From Xiphias gladius (lineage: Eukaryota; Chordata; Actinopteri; Istiophoriformes; Xiphiidae): a DNA stretch of 64,000 bases. Each line of letters opens with the position of its first letter. Positions within the stretch are counted from its first letter, which is position 1. The position numbers and the translations under genes were made by a program. The DNA lies in assembly GCF_016859285.1 (NCBI RefSeq), contig NC_053420.1, forward strand, positions 25,790,045 to 25,854,044, read 5' to 3'. The notes below the pieces were generated by a model. The model was given only the letters and a program-made list of their open reading frames with translations, did not search any database and was not told the origin of the DNA. Positions 13,386 through 25,710 of the stretch are shown piece after piece.

Positions 13386-16194
13386 GCTGCTCTCATTTAG
13401 GATTTTCTGTTTCTGTTACAGAGAAACAAGTATGAAATAGTGTCTGAAACGCAGCCCTTTAGGACTACATGTTAACCAGCAGTCCCTTTCAAGCCATTTC
13501 CAAGCTGCTCTGCTCTGCTAAAATCCTCATTTTATAACAGCGATGTTGTCACCATACACATAAGTTAAAGACAATGGCTGTGCTGTGATTTCGGCTATAT
13601 TTACTTGTAAAATGATCACTAGAGAGAAAGTTAAAAGCTCATTCACGTCTATGTAGCTGCCCTGTGGTCAACTAAATGAGAGGCAGAGACGTGTGCCTGC
13701 GACGTGAAAGCCCGACCTAGCACTTGCAAGGCAATACTGGCGACAGTCTTCTACGGAAAGAAGGTAAAGTTTGTCCAAAAAGTGCTAGATTTGTCGCTTG
13801 GTGCTTTTGTGAAGAAAAGTTACCAAAAGAGTGTGAAAAGTCTGTAAATATAGTGACAAAGATGCTAAGTTGGCAACACTGTCTGTAAACGCCCCCTTGA
13901 TGACGCAGCAGAAACTGTTTGCACCAATACATTTTGAAAGTGCAACGGCCAATATTGAAACTTCAACACTCGGCTGTCTGACCAATGGTGTAACTTCAGC
14001 ACTCACTCTCTCAGTCAGTCATAGACATTGGCGTTTATAGGGCTGGCTGCGATATTGCCGTCAAGCCAAAAAACTGACTAAGACAACAAAAGGGGTTGAC
14101 ATGGTTTCAAACGTGTACAGTGGCAAAAGAACTTGATTTAATTAGGGAATTCATTCTGAGAGTCAAGATTACCTTCCCCGGACCTCTTTGTTTTTCACCT
14201 GGGAGCGAAGTCGGCTGCATGATTTTCACAATTCATACCAAAATCGGCTTAGTTAAAATGTGACAATCTTACTCACTAATGAAAGAAGTGCATGTAGAGG
14301 AAGGCACTGCGAGTTAGTCGATCTTATTGGCTGGAGAGAAATACAGCAATACTGTGCTGTAATCAATGTATGGTGTGAAAATAGGATCAAAGAAAAGTTG
14401 TTTTTTATTAAAACCATTTTTACAGAGAAGCCAAAGCCAATCCCATCTCTGTCCCTGTGTAAGTGTATTAACCAGCATCATTTAGAAGAATATGATATCA
14501 AATGCTAATGTTCACATACAGTATATAATGTGAACTGAGTTGCTCTAAGTAACAAACCCACAGAGAATTATGACCTTACTTTGCAGCTCAACTGAGATTT
14601 TAAGCCTCTTTCAGCCCTTTTTTTGGTTTAAAAATAGGAAAATCTACTATATGGTTCAGTTTCAGCAGTCTTATTAGTCTGTTTCTAACAGCTGCAGCAG
14701 CACGTTTTAGAAAGCAAACTCTAATAAACCCATTTTATGCCAAATGTGCAGTACTTAATGACAGACAGAAAAGTTAGCCACTAGCAAGTCAGAATAGATG
14801 CTCTTCAAATACCACCCTAATTCAATTTTAACATTGCTCCGTTGACCGCTGGATGCCTAAGAAGGCAGTGTTATGCCAATGCGTTAGCCATAGACAGCAA
14901 CATGTCAGGGCTGTGTAAACTTGTTTCCTTTGCCTGCTAGTGGCCAAAATTTATAGATATAGCTTTAAATGTACACTCCCTGCTTTTGTTGTAGTGCCCA
15001 GTCGTGTCCCCATTTTATAAAATGTCCTTCTAGATCACTGATGATTATTCAAAACTCAACTGTTAACTATTTTGACTTTAAACCTACGAAGAGAGCTGGA
15101 AACCAGATTATGGAATTTGGGTTTACTATTGGTTGCTACAACAGAATCAACAAAGTTTAGAAAACGATGTTTACAAAACCGTTTAGAAAACTGCACTGGA
15201 TAAGTGAAACATATCTTCCAGACAACTAAGAGAACTCAGCACCTAAAAACAAATCCTAAAACATGACATACAATCTGGAAGCAAATGATTATTAAAAAAA
15301 AACGTGCAATTACGTGTACAGCATATCTAAACAAATAATGTTCCACGTGTTATTTGCAGTGAAAGTTTTAAATTAACACTCAAACATTGTAACATGCAGT
15401 GAAAGTTTGTAACGGGTCTAAAACTAAATCATAAGCAATCTTTCGGCTACAGGTGTTATCCACTTTGAGATGTTCTTTATTATACACCAGTCTTTAATGT
15501 GTATTACAGCCAGGGGGATGTGCTACACTGTTTGGTTGTGGAGTTGTTAGAGATGGAGAGCCAGTCATCTTCAGATGGACAATGCACTTCTTGAGGCACT
15601 GGTAGTCCAACTTGCACAGGTGCTTGTAGTTTGAATACTCACAATCCAAAAAAATCCACCTGACATGCCAACATAACCTTCTCAAGTGTATTAACAATGC
15701 AAATCAAACATTTTAATGGTTTTAAAGAACAATCAATGATCCAAATGTAAACAAAATGGACACAAAATTTTAATACAAGAACTAACAACAACTAGGCTAA
15801 ATCTAATTCAGATTCAGAGGAACATTACTAAATGGACCTTCAAAGGATGTAGAAATAGCCAGCAGTCACTGTACAAGTGTAACAGTATTTCATGATAATT
15901 GATCCTCACATCATCCCAATTTTACACAGTGTGCAGGTCAACACTTTCACAGGTCATTCTTTCCTGTTGTGCACACTATTGGAGTTGCAAGGTTTACTGA
16001 TTTTGCCTTGAAGAGTTGAGAGGAAATCTTGGCAGCTGAATACACACACACATGTATAATACACATACATTTGCATACCATTCAGAAAAGAACAACTTGT
16101 TAATGGCTTGCCTCTGGGTTTTTTGCCGTCAGGGGTTATCTGTGTTACACGGAAGAGAAGAGAAAAAAAGAAGATTCCGCTAGTTACAATTTCT
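13386..16194. other. interval between the two LWS units
   Basis: No gene is visible. It is moderately AT-rich with scattered short open frames and repeat-like patches around 13.65-14.05 kb. No tRNA, CRISPR-like array or recognisable exon is seen. Confidence 0.5.
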
Positions 16195-17045
16195 CTAATC
16201 ATGCAAATCTGGGAATAGGATTATTACCTGAGATGAAGTGAACAAAAAATTCAGTTCACTTCACACAGGTGTAACAAACACATTCACTATACTCCTGTGG
16301 CTCAGGAGGTAGAATGGGTCATCCAATATCAGAAAGGTCAGCGGTTCAATCCCCACTCCTCCCGTCGAACATATTGAGAAAGCGCTGTATGGATAGAAAA
16401 CCAGATTTTCATACTGGTCTTTGTTTCTGCTAGTGGTGAACTTTTACCAAACACGAATAGTTGAGCACTATCAGAATTCCAGATCTACTCTCGAAACATC
16501 AGAGCACCACATGGAAATAGCAGTCAGTAGGGGTACAAAAAAACCAACAATATCTAGTGTCACTCAGCAGTTTTATATACTAAAAGCAAAAATCTAAAGG
16601 TATAGCAAAAATTTATTATTTCTACACTAAAGAACTAATATGCATACAGGTATATAATAAAAGGAAAATAAAAGAAAAGTTTAGTTCCAGGATCTGTCCT
16701 CTTCCTTAAGTGAAGGGGTTGTCCCACATGGAGCTCTTAACAAATCTGTGAGGTGGTCTGTCATGAGGGAACTGGACCTGAGAAAAACACCGATAAACCA
16801 GATTAAACCATTATAACAACAGGGTTGATTAACCTCTGCTTTCCCCTGAAGTGAACTGTCACTGCGGAGAGATTTAAGATTTAAACATGCCAGAGATGAT
16901 TGCGCTTATCAATTTCGTGGAACAACCTGAGGTGTCCCTGTAATCTGATTTGGTCAGTGGGGATGTGAGAAATCTTCACCTGCATTATCTAGGGTGCTCG
17001 AAGTGGCAGAACAGGGAGAAACTGCGATGGCAGCTGCTACCCTCA
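16195..17045. repeat. block B, copy of 1.93-2.93 kb
   Basis: Collinear with block A but with many length differences. It begins near GGGAATAGGATTATTACCTG and ends near GGGAGAAACTGCGATGGC (counterpart GGGAGAAACTGCCATAAC). The reverse-strand acceptor at about 16779 and its short open frame are conserved in position. It differs from block A by carrying a SINE at 16290-16400. It lies just upstream of the broken LWS copy, in the same relative order as block A to the intact LWS, which suggests that one unit was duplicated in tandem. Confidence 0.55.
16290..16400 (+). repeat. tRNA-derived SINE inside block B
   Basis: TGTGGCTCAGGAGGTAGAAT from 16296 resembles a tRNA A-box region, and GGTTCAATCCC from 16343 is a B box. 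It continues into AAAGCGCTGTATGG, a common fish SINE body phrase. This part of block A does not align well, so the insertion may postdate the duplication. Confidence 0.6.
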
Positions 17046-17279
17046 AAAGTACCCTCTAATGCTTTAAGTCAGTTTGGATAAAATGTGAAAGCGTAAAGTC
17101 AAACAAATAGAGATATATTCTATGAAATTCAATACATTTTAATATTCAATTGGTAAACAATAAAAACAGAATCATGAAATAGTTGTTACTCACTGCAAAG
17201 TTTTGCATAGAACTTCACTTTCTTTTTTTAATCACAGAACATACATCTGAGGTGCATTGATTTAATAAGTTTGGTGACC

Positions 17280-17520
17280 TTGAATGTCTGTTTTTGTGCC
17301 TATTCATCCAAAGGATGTTCAGATATTTCAATGGAGAAATGAAAACTTTGACCTGTTGGTGGTGCTGGATGAAAAGTCAGGGGACCACCAAATTCATTAA
17401 TCTCAATCTGCTGGGAACCATGAAATCTGTACAAAATTACACAGATATCCATCAAATAGTTGTTGAGATATTTCAGTCTGAACCAAAGTGATGGATGGCC
17501 AGACTGACATTAGTACCCCT
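17280..17520. repeat. dispersed teleost repeat
   Basis: Contains phrases of a very common percomorph repeat: CAAAGGATGTTCAGATAT near the start, then ATCCATCAAATAGTTGTTGA and GATATTTCAGTCTGAACC. A related piece lies at 20.34-20.62 kb. It sits inside the damaged second LWS unit. Class unknown; non-coding. Confidence 0.5.
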
Positions 17521-17749
17521 CGATATTGTTCCACTAGTGTGGCTTAAATAAACCATAAATTTTGTATGTAACGTCTTAAAGTTACTAAACCTGAAATTGT
17601 TCACGCTGACGGTAGGAGCACAGACAAGGAGGACCCAAGCTAAATGGGACTGTAATGGAAAACAGGTGAGCAGGTGGATCTGGATATAGGAAGAATGTCC
17701 AGGGAAATCTGGAGGGTGGCTGTAGCATGACAGGAGACGAGCAGGTGCT

Positions 17750-18075
17750 GCTTCAGGAACAGGCTGGTCGATCGCAGAGACAGCGCCGGCAGAGACAGTG
17801 TCGACAGAGATGACGGCATTTGAAGCAGGCTTGTTATCAGGGGCTGAGACAATGGTGTTGGGAGCAGGCTCGTCGTCGGCAGGGACCGCTGATTTGGGAA
17901 CAGACGAGACACCAGCAGGGACACTTGACACAGGAACAGGTGAGACGTCTGCGAAGAGCCCCATCTTGGGAACAGACGAAACGTCAGCTGGGACCCCGAC
18001 CGAGGACAGGACTCAGTAACAAGGCAGGATGTCGGCTGGGACGTCTGACTGAGGAACAGACAGGACGTGGGCAGT
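17750..18075. repeat. degenerate 36-bp GC-rich tandem repeat
   Basis: Imperfect units of about 36 bp with the core GGAACAGACGAGAC..CAGC.GGGAC. One forward frame stays open from about 17798 to 18019 and shows the period as 12 residues (LGTDETPAGTLD, then LGTDETSAGTPT). I regard the open frame as a by-product of a period divisible by three. The array ends abruptly at 18077, where LWS-like sequence begins, so it marks a breakpoint. It could derive from a larger mobile element whose other parts I do not recognise. Confidence 0.5.
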
Positions 18076-18077
18076 GT

Positions 18078-18660
18078 TGATTCGTTGATCACAGGTTGCC
18101 ATGCAGCTGAAGGAGACAGAGTCAACCCAGAAAGCTGAGAAAGAAGTATCCAGAATGGTTGTTGTCATGATCCTGGCATATTGTTTCTGCTGGGGACCTT
18201 ATACCTTTTTTGCCTGCTTTGCTGCGGCCAACCCCGGATATGCCTTCCATCCTCTGGCTGCTGCTATGCCTGCATACTTTGCAAAGAGCGCCACCATCTA
18301 CAACCCAATCATCTATGTCTTCATGAACCGACAGGTGGGCACAACAGTCACAGTGTCACATTGACCAACTTTCCATGACTAACTCAAATGTGTTTGATTT
18401 ACATTTTTTAACACATTATTTTATTCTCTCCCTCTCAGTTCCGCACATGCATCATGCAGCTCTTTGGCAAACAAGTGGATGATGGCTCTGAAAGACAGAG
18501 GTCTCCCCTTTCACACCGGAATAAACCTGCAAGTATTACCTTTTGGAAAAGAAACGAGAACCTTTATGACTTATACAGAAAATATGAATTGTTTCTTTTT
18601 TTATCTCCATTTTTTAACAAAATTGCAGCTTTCTTGAAAATACAAAAAGAAAAAAAATGG
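18078..18660 (+). pseudogene. partial second LWS opsin copy: exons 5 and 6 only
   Basis: Similarity to LWS starts 17 bp before exon 5 and runs through exon 5 (18095-18334), intron 5, exon 6 (from 18439) and the 3' UTR. Exons 1 to 4 and the promoter are absent. The first 22 bases of exon 5 differ at three positions, giving [10 protein letters not shown] for [10 protein letters not shown]. From 18117 to 18492 it equals 12526-12900 except for one extra T in the intron. After that, 13 bases are missing in exon 6. This shifts the frame and would add a long unrelated tail after DDGSE, ending at 18669. The 3' UTR matches only at about three quarters by eye. Splice sites remain intact. Most likely a dead tandem duplicate patched by recent gene conversion from the intact gene. 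Confidence 0.9.
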
Positions 18661-18669
18661 AAAATTTAA

Positions 18670-20339
18670 AAGCTCACAAAGCAGATAACACTGAAGTAGC
18701 ACGACAAAACGCTATACATAGACAAAAGGCCTGTCTCGTGACTGAGGATTAGTGGACTAGCAGCTACCTATGGGCTCTGCTCTGGCTTTTCTGTCTCGAA
18801 AGGATAGCTCATGTTCAAACTAAGCTGCATTGCCATGGTAACTGGTACCACAGACAAAGTCTGCCTGGAGAAGTTTTTGTTCTGCGTAAGGATCAAAATA
18901 TGTTTAATGAATTATCTTGTCACTATTCAGCTTTGAGGAAAGGAAAAATCCTTCACACAAGATGCCAATATAGAAAATAGTAACATTCATATTTAGAGGG
19001 TGCAAAAAAGCATGTCTTTACATCATGATATGTTGCTATTAGTGTTAAATCAGAAATAAAATAAGCAGTTTCAGTAAAAGAGGGTGGCAGCTAGAAAAAC
19101 ACATTGCAATGTCATGATAGCTTATATATGGACATTTTGAGCATTTAGCAATTAAGCAACTTGGTGGAAACCAGTACGAGGTAATCGGTAAATTGTATGT
19201 GGCACTTGTCCTCACATTTCCAAAACTTTTTTCACTACAAGCCACAGACATCTGTTGGCTCTAACTAGCTGACATGACATGGACTAAAAGAAAAATCTGG
19301 CAACTAGTACCAGTAAAATGTCATCCCAGGCTACACAGAATAAGCTCTTGCAGATAGTAAGAAATGGACTGTGTGTGTATCCCCATCAAGGCTACAGAAG
19401 TTCACACTAGTTACATTGGCATATATGAAATTCTTGCTGTTTTCCTGCACAAGGGCACAGTAGCCCATCCATTTGTAATGGACGAATGAATTCCCGCTGA
19501 TTACATTAGTAATATTGAGTGTGAAGGAGCTTTTGTGCCTGAACCTATGCTGCCCATTAACAGTCTAGGATCATTTTTGGCAAGAATGAACACATTTTAA
19601 TTTTTAATTGTCACTGTGTTTTTTGCCATTTATTTAATTTGTCTCCATTCATTTCTTATTTCTGATACGCTCATGATGCAACATGCATATTTGTTCTAAT
19701 ACAAAATTAGTATCAGCAGATTTGAGCAGAAGTCGATATGAGCTGAATCCACATACAGTAAGATTCAAACTTCCCAACACTACCTGTGAACCAGGTCAAT
19801 TCTCACTACTTGCAAGAGTTAACTTCACGTAGTCCACACTAGCGATATTACTTTTCAGTACACCACTATTACTGTTCAGAATTCACACTAATAATGCTAC
19901 TAGTTGTCATTTGTCATGGTAGCTGGCCAATCCAAGAAGCCCTTACTCAAAAAAAAAAAAAAAAAAAATCAGCTGAGGCGCCTGAAGCTTAATGTGCTGC
20001 TGGGTTATGTGCTTATTGTTCTTCATTTTGGTTGCCTCCTTTTGCCACCTGTCTTCTTTGACAAGACACAACTCTTCCATCTTTCTCTCAGCCCCCTCAA
20101 CTCCTCTCCTTCTCTTGTGTTTCTGTACTGTGGTTGTGTTTCTCTGGATTTGCAGCCTGTGTTTTATTTCTTAACAGCATTTCATTCTATGTTCTGCAAA
20201 TATGTTGTCAAATTGGTAAGAATGTTTTCCTCATTTGCTTGTGTTTTGTCTATTTGCATGTGTTTTCCTAAGTTGCTTCACATAGCTCGCAGGGGGCACT
20301 GTGTATTCCTTCATTATAAGGTGGACAATTTTGTTTTTG
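18670..20339. other. interval between the LWS copy and gnl3l
   Basis: No gene is recognised. There is a poly-A run near 19950-19968. The forward open frame at about 19904-20344 runs through it and has T-rich low-complexity translation with no recognisable motif. Confidence 0.5.
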
Positions 20340-20620
20340 AGTGAAATATGTTTACAACTATGGAATGGACTGCCATTTGATACAGATATTCAAAGTCCCC
20401 AGAGGATGTATCCTAATGACTTTGGTAATCACTCGACATTTCCTCCATCGCCATCAGCAGGTCAAAGTTTTCACTTATCCAGTGAGATAACTTTATGTCT
20501 ACTGGACTGATTGGCCCAAAATTTGGTGCATTCATGGTTCCTAGACAATGAATCGTAATGACTTAGGTTATCACCTTACTCTAGTCTGGGTCTGTGAAAT
20601 TAAAATCAGTACACAGAGGA
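20340..20620. repeat. dispersed teleost repeat
   Basis: Phrases such as GGACTGCCATTTGATACAGA, CCCAGAGGATGTATCCTAAT, TTGGTAATCACTCGACATTT and CATCAGCAGGTCAAAGTTTT mark the same widespread fish repeat family as the piece at 17.28 kb. Non-coding. Confidence 0.6.
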
Positions 20621-20943
20621 ATTTGAAGTAATTAGTAGCTTGACTAAAAGATTTTCATATGAAAAAAAAAAAAAGAACATAAGCAAATACCACTGACCCC
20701 ACCTCATAAGTGCTTTTGTTTTCAGTGCTAGTGGTTTTCATACAATATTATTTTCTGTTTAAGTGAGTGAAATAACGATGGCTATTAAATGCCTCTACCA
20801 GATTTTCTCTTCCCTGGGTTGGGTTGGGACAGCAGCTGGGGTGGAGGTCGTGTCCTTGGTACCAGTTTGGGAACCAAGTTGTCTGATCACGTGGCCAAAG
20901 TCTAGGTGCTCTTTTATTTTGACATTTAGCCGGATGTTGTGGG

Positions 20944-20951
20944 TGACGTCA
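20944..20951 (+). promoter_or_regulatory. cAMP-response element in the gnl3l promoter
   Basis: A perfect palindromic TGACGTCA lies 69 bp before the gnl3l start codon, within a CpG-rich patch (TTGCGTGCGCACGTC). Consistent with a TATA-less housekeeping promoter bound by CREB/ATF factors. Inference by consensus. Confidence 0.6.
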
Positions 20952-21019
20952 TTGCGTGCGCACGTCCAGCCTCTTGCCCCACACGTGAAGTCGGAGAACA
21001 GCAGGACTCTGGTGAAGTT

Positions 21020-24000
21020 ATGTCCAAAGCTAGTACGTATTGTGCCGGTTTTGACTAAATTTATTCACTTTCTAAATAAGCGCAGGGTGCTTTTCGTTTG
21101 ACTCTGTCGTTTCTTGCATTTTACAGAACAAAAACGAGCCAAACGTCTCGGCTTCCTCGGAAAGTTTAAGGTAAGCGCTGCCTCGCTAAGGTTGTCTGTG
21201 GCTAACTCCACCGCTGGAGATACGAGTCAACATCACGGCCGTCGCCGGTCTGCCGTTCTGTTTGACACGACTATAACAGTATTGTGTTTTCAGCTTTTAC
21301 TTTCGAGAAATGTCCCATTACACTGTCAGGGCAACACGAATCCCTGCAGGTAATGACATTTGGGAATATTTCCATAGTTCATTGTAATTGGACATTTAGA
21401 GAGTATCAGTGACAGGTACATTGCTCGCGCTGTAAAGTAACTAGAAGGTACTACCATACTAAGGTGTACATTTGGCATTCAGCTGTATCAGTGTCACTGC
21501 GCGTGTCTCTATAAGCAACCCAGTCTTTAGAGATCAGATACTGTCAAACGTACTGTATGGCAACTACAAATTCTCAAAGTGCTCAAGCTCACATACTTAA
21601 CACACGCTTATAGAATGGCCGGGAAACTCTTGTGAAGATACACATTTGGACATCTGCTGACACATCTGTTGCTGCACATGGTACTGTGTGTTTTTGTTCA
21701 CACATCAGATTAAAAAAAAAAAAGATTGTCAGACTTATTGATTATAATTTCTGATGTTTGCTTATTGTTTGCAGCCTCACCTGTGTGGTGTGTTGACACA
21801 TTTAATGTACAGCTTCCCAAGTCGCCTTGTGATGTCTTTTTTAATGAATTAAAATAAAACAAATTATTTTGCAACATATTTGGGATGTTTTTGTTTACAG
21901 GCTAAAGATGGACAGAAGGGTGATACTTTAGGGCGGACAAAGACTACAGAGCAGTCATCTGTGCGGCATGTCAAAGACCACAGAAAGCCAGAGGAAATCA
22001 GGAAGCAAAGGGTAAATCTATGAATGTCATGTCTGCACTCATATTTGAGGTGACATTGTTGATATTTTCTTGAGGTCAACCAATCTCTCTATTAATATAT
22101 TTTTCTAATTAGCTCCAAGACCTCCAAGAAAAGCAGAAAATCTCCAGGGAACGAGAGCTTATGAAGCGGAGGAATCTGCAAAGCTTTCAGAATGACATCC
22201 TACAGCGACAGAGAGAGTTTGAGCAGAGGGTAAATGTCAGCCTGTTCAGTGCAAATGGACTCCAATTAGAATCCCTGCATACTATGCAGGTTTCTGTTGT
22301 AGTGATTTGCCTTTTCTGTTTGGTGTTCACAGGAGACGGAGATGCAGAGTTTGGAGAAGCATGTTAATTTTGAAAATGAGAATTCAAGAAAGGCATATTA
22401 CAGAGAATTTAAAAAGGTATGCAGCCAATCCATGCATGCCACAACCTGGCCAATATCTGATGAATATTACAATTTTACAGGTTTATACAGACAATTATCA
22501 CTCTTATCTGTCTTTTGAACATGAATATTGTTTTTTTTTTTTTTTTTTTTGTAATAAAGGTAGTGGAGGCTGCGGATGTGATTTTGGAGGTTTTGGATGC
22601 ACGGGACCCTCTTGGCTGCAGATGTCCTCAGGTGGAGCAGGCAGTCATTCAAAGTGGAACGAACAAGAAGATAGTTTTAGTACTTAATAAAATTGGTAAG
22701 CTAGATAAAAATACTTAATTGCTTATATTTATATAGTATATTTGATTGGACAACAAAGTAGTGTTTTATTTATTGTGTCAAAACATGACTTGTATATGAT
22801 GCTTGACCGAATGTTTTTTTCTCTAATTATAGATTTGGTGTCAAAGGAAATAGTGGAAAAGTGGATCAAGTATCTTCGTAATGAGTTTCCTACTGTGGCT
22901 TTCAAAGCATCCACTCAGCAACAGACCAAGAACTTGGTATGCATTTAAATATTTCTGTTCATATCATCTAAAAATACTCAATCTCATCTCAGATTCTTAA
23001 AGCTACAGAGTAAAATGATTTCACATTACCACAAAACCATTTTTCCCCTCTGTCTCCTGACATGGCCAGAAACGTAGTAATGTTCCAGTGACACAAGCCA
23101 CCACAGAGCTCCTCAGTAGCAGTGCTTGTGTTGGTGCAGACTGCTTAATGAAGCTACTTGGCAACTACTGCCGCAACCTGGACATAAAGACAGCCATCAC
23201 TGTAGGTGTTGTAGGTAAGCACCACATCTATTAATACACCTGTTTTTTCTTGTTTATAACGTGAAGTTGTCTAAGGTGAAATAACTTTTTACACTCCTGT
23301 ATTGTAGGTTTTCCTAATGTGGGAAAGAGTAGTTTGATAAACAGTCTGAAACGGGCACGAGCATGTAATGTTGGAGCTACTCCTGGTGTCACCAAGTGAG
23401 TATGCAATAAGATGTTGATCCTGTTCTCCTGCATAACCCAGCTTGTTATCTACCTGTTTAACCGATCGGTCTGATGGATTCCAGGTGCCTTCAAGAGGTG
23501 CATTTGGACAAACACATTAAGCTTCTAGATTGCCCCGGCATTGTTATGGCAACCTCAACCACTGATGCAGCAATGATTCTTCGTAACTGTGTGAAAATTG
23601 AACAGCTTGTAGATCCCCTCCCACCTGTTGAAGCCATCCTCCGACGCTGCAACACAGCACAGGTATATCATGTCGTTACAACCATTTTGAATGTTGCTTG
23701 ATTGTGTCATCTGCACGCTGTAGTCTTATAGTATTTCTGCTGGATGTACAGATTATGGAGCACTATGGAGTTCCAGACTTTCATACAGCTCTGGAGTTCT
23801 TGGCATTGCTTGCCCAACGCCAAGGCAAACTAAGGAAGGGAGGACTGCCTGATACTGATAAAGCAGCAAAGAGTGTGTTAATGGACTGGACAGGGTGGGT
23901 AAAAATTAGGATTTTGGAAGCGTTAAAAATGACTTTCAGTCCGTGTTCTTATCACTGTGTTAATTTCAGCATGTTATGTTATTTAGGGGAAGGATCAGCT

Positions 24001-25547
24001 ACTTCACGCACCCTCCAGAGACGCACACCCTCCCCACACATGTCAGTGCTGAGATTGTTACGGAGATGGGTAAAGCTTTTGACTGGGATGAGTTGGAAAA
24101 AGGAAATCAGGAGGCTCTTGCAGGTAAGTTAAAGGGTCGGCTTGGCCAAATCACCAAAAAAAACCCCAACAATCCCCAAAACAAAACAACAACAAAATAA
24201 TCTCTTGTAGTCAGTGACCCTGCTACTCAGGATAATTCACAGACATCACTATCAACAGTTTTCATTGGGAATAATTTCTTTGTTAGAAAGTAGTCCCAGT
24301 GAAAACATGTTCAGAAGTCTTTCAGTTTGTTATCTCAAGCCCTCGGAACTGAAATAATCCTCATCCTTCTGCATGCTTAGACACCAATAGATTCAAGACA
24401 GATTTTTTCTTTGTAAACTGATCTTTGAACATTGTCATTGAGAGATTTTCTGATTGTTAAAAATGTAACAACTGAAATATAATACATATTGTAAATTTGG
24501 TATTGGGGTACAGTAAGGTGGGGGGGTTACTGAAATCACCTTAATCTGTTCAGACTATCGGGTTTGTGTTTTTAAAAAACCAAAAAGAATCAGTAGTTTC
24601 CCCACAGTTGGATTCGATTTTTGCTGTGTTTCAGAGTCTGCTTGTCCTGACATCCAAATGGGATTCTGCATGGAAACTACTGGAATGACACAAGGTGGCC
24701 AGGGTGAAACTCCTTCTGACATAGTAATGGAAAAAAGGTTCATGGAAAAGCCAGAATTTAAAGATCAAACTGAATCTATGGAGGATGACCAGGACCCAGA
24801 GGTGAGGAACAGTGCTGCATTTACAGCTTCAGTGTTTACTGAATTATAGCATGTTGTGCCCATAACATTTGTCAAATGCGGTTCATTCAACTCACTTTTG
24901 ATTTCTGATATTCTTCCTGCTCCAAATAGTTTGGACCGATGACAGTGGAGATAAAATCTCAGAAATCAAAGACTGACTCGCCTGCAAATGATGCTGCAGC
25001 CAGGGCTCCAGATCTGAAGGATATCTTGAATGTAGATCCTCTACAGCAGGGCCAGGCACTCCTGGCTGCCAGCAAGAAGAGGAAAAAGCAACAAAAAAGA
25101 GCTGGTTTGTATGAATATCAGCCCCAGTCTAGCGTTGTACATCATTTTATCATTGTTCAGTCTGTAATTTCTTTCAATACACTATATTGCCATCAGTGTC
25201 ATTTAGTTTACTCAGTTTTCATTGGGAAAAACTTGAAAAAAGAAATTGTATTAAGGACCTTTCAAGACTTGGTGGCTTCACCAATTCACAGTGGGGACCT
25301 TGTTCTCTAGTGTTAAAGTTGCTAAGCAGGCCTGAGATGTGAGATGTTTCACACTGAAACATGCATACACACACCTATAGGCAGCCTTCTGTTACTTGTA
25401 ATGTGGTTTTGTCTTTACACAACGCTAATTATATTATGCAAATGACATTGATCAGTTTTTCTTTTCCTTTCCTCTGTAGACAAAATTGCCACCAAACTGT
25501 CAGACACCTTGACAGCTGCAATGGACTTCTCATTTTCAGACAGCTGA
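21020..25547 (+). CDS. gnl3l: guanine nucleotide-binding protein-like 3-like, 15 exons
   Basis: Nucleolar GTPase of the nucleostemin family, involved in pre-rRNA processing and cell proliferation. Exons: 21020-21032, 21127-21170, 21901-22011, 22113-22229, 22333-22416, 22560-22695, 22833-22936, 23070-23214, 23308-23395, 23485-23662, 23752-23894, 23987-24123, 24635-24801, 24930-25104, 25480-25547; total 569 aa (human 582). It starts [19 protein letters not shown], a basic nucleolar-type N-terminus, followed by a charged coiled-coil-like stretch. The G motifs are circularly permuted as in the family: NKID (about 166-169) precedes GFPNVGKSS (about 252-260) and DCPG (about 295). The conserved [12 protein letters not shown] segment and the C-terminal [20 protein letters not shown] are present. 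No defects were found. The symbol is chosen over gnl3 by similarity to human GNL3L and by synteny. Confidence 0.95.
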
Positions 25548-25562
25548 TTGAAATAAGATTGA

Positions 25563-25568
25563 AATAAA
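25563..25568 (+). other. polyadenylation signal of gnl3l
   Basis: AATAAA lies 15 bp after the stop codon. If used, the 3' UTR is very short. Confidence 0.6.
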
Positions 25569-25670
25569 AGATAAAAAAAACAAAACATATGTGTTTTTTC
25601 CTTATTGGCTGTGGCTACAGTATTTGATGTTAAGTAAAGAGCCTTAGCCTCTGGGACCCCTGATACTTTA

Positions 25671-25710
<40 letters not shown>

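Noticed and set aside
19904-20344. 146-codon forward open frame before gnl3l
   Set aside because: Begins by a poly-A tract and shows T-rich hydrophobic translation with no motif, introns or neighbours to support it.
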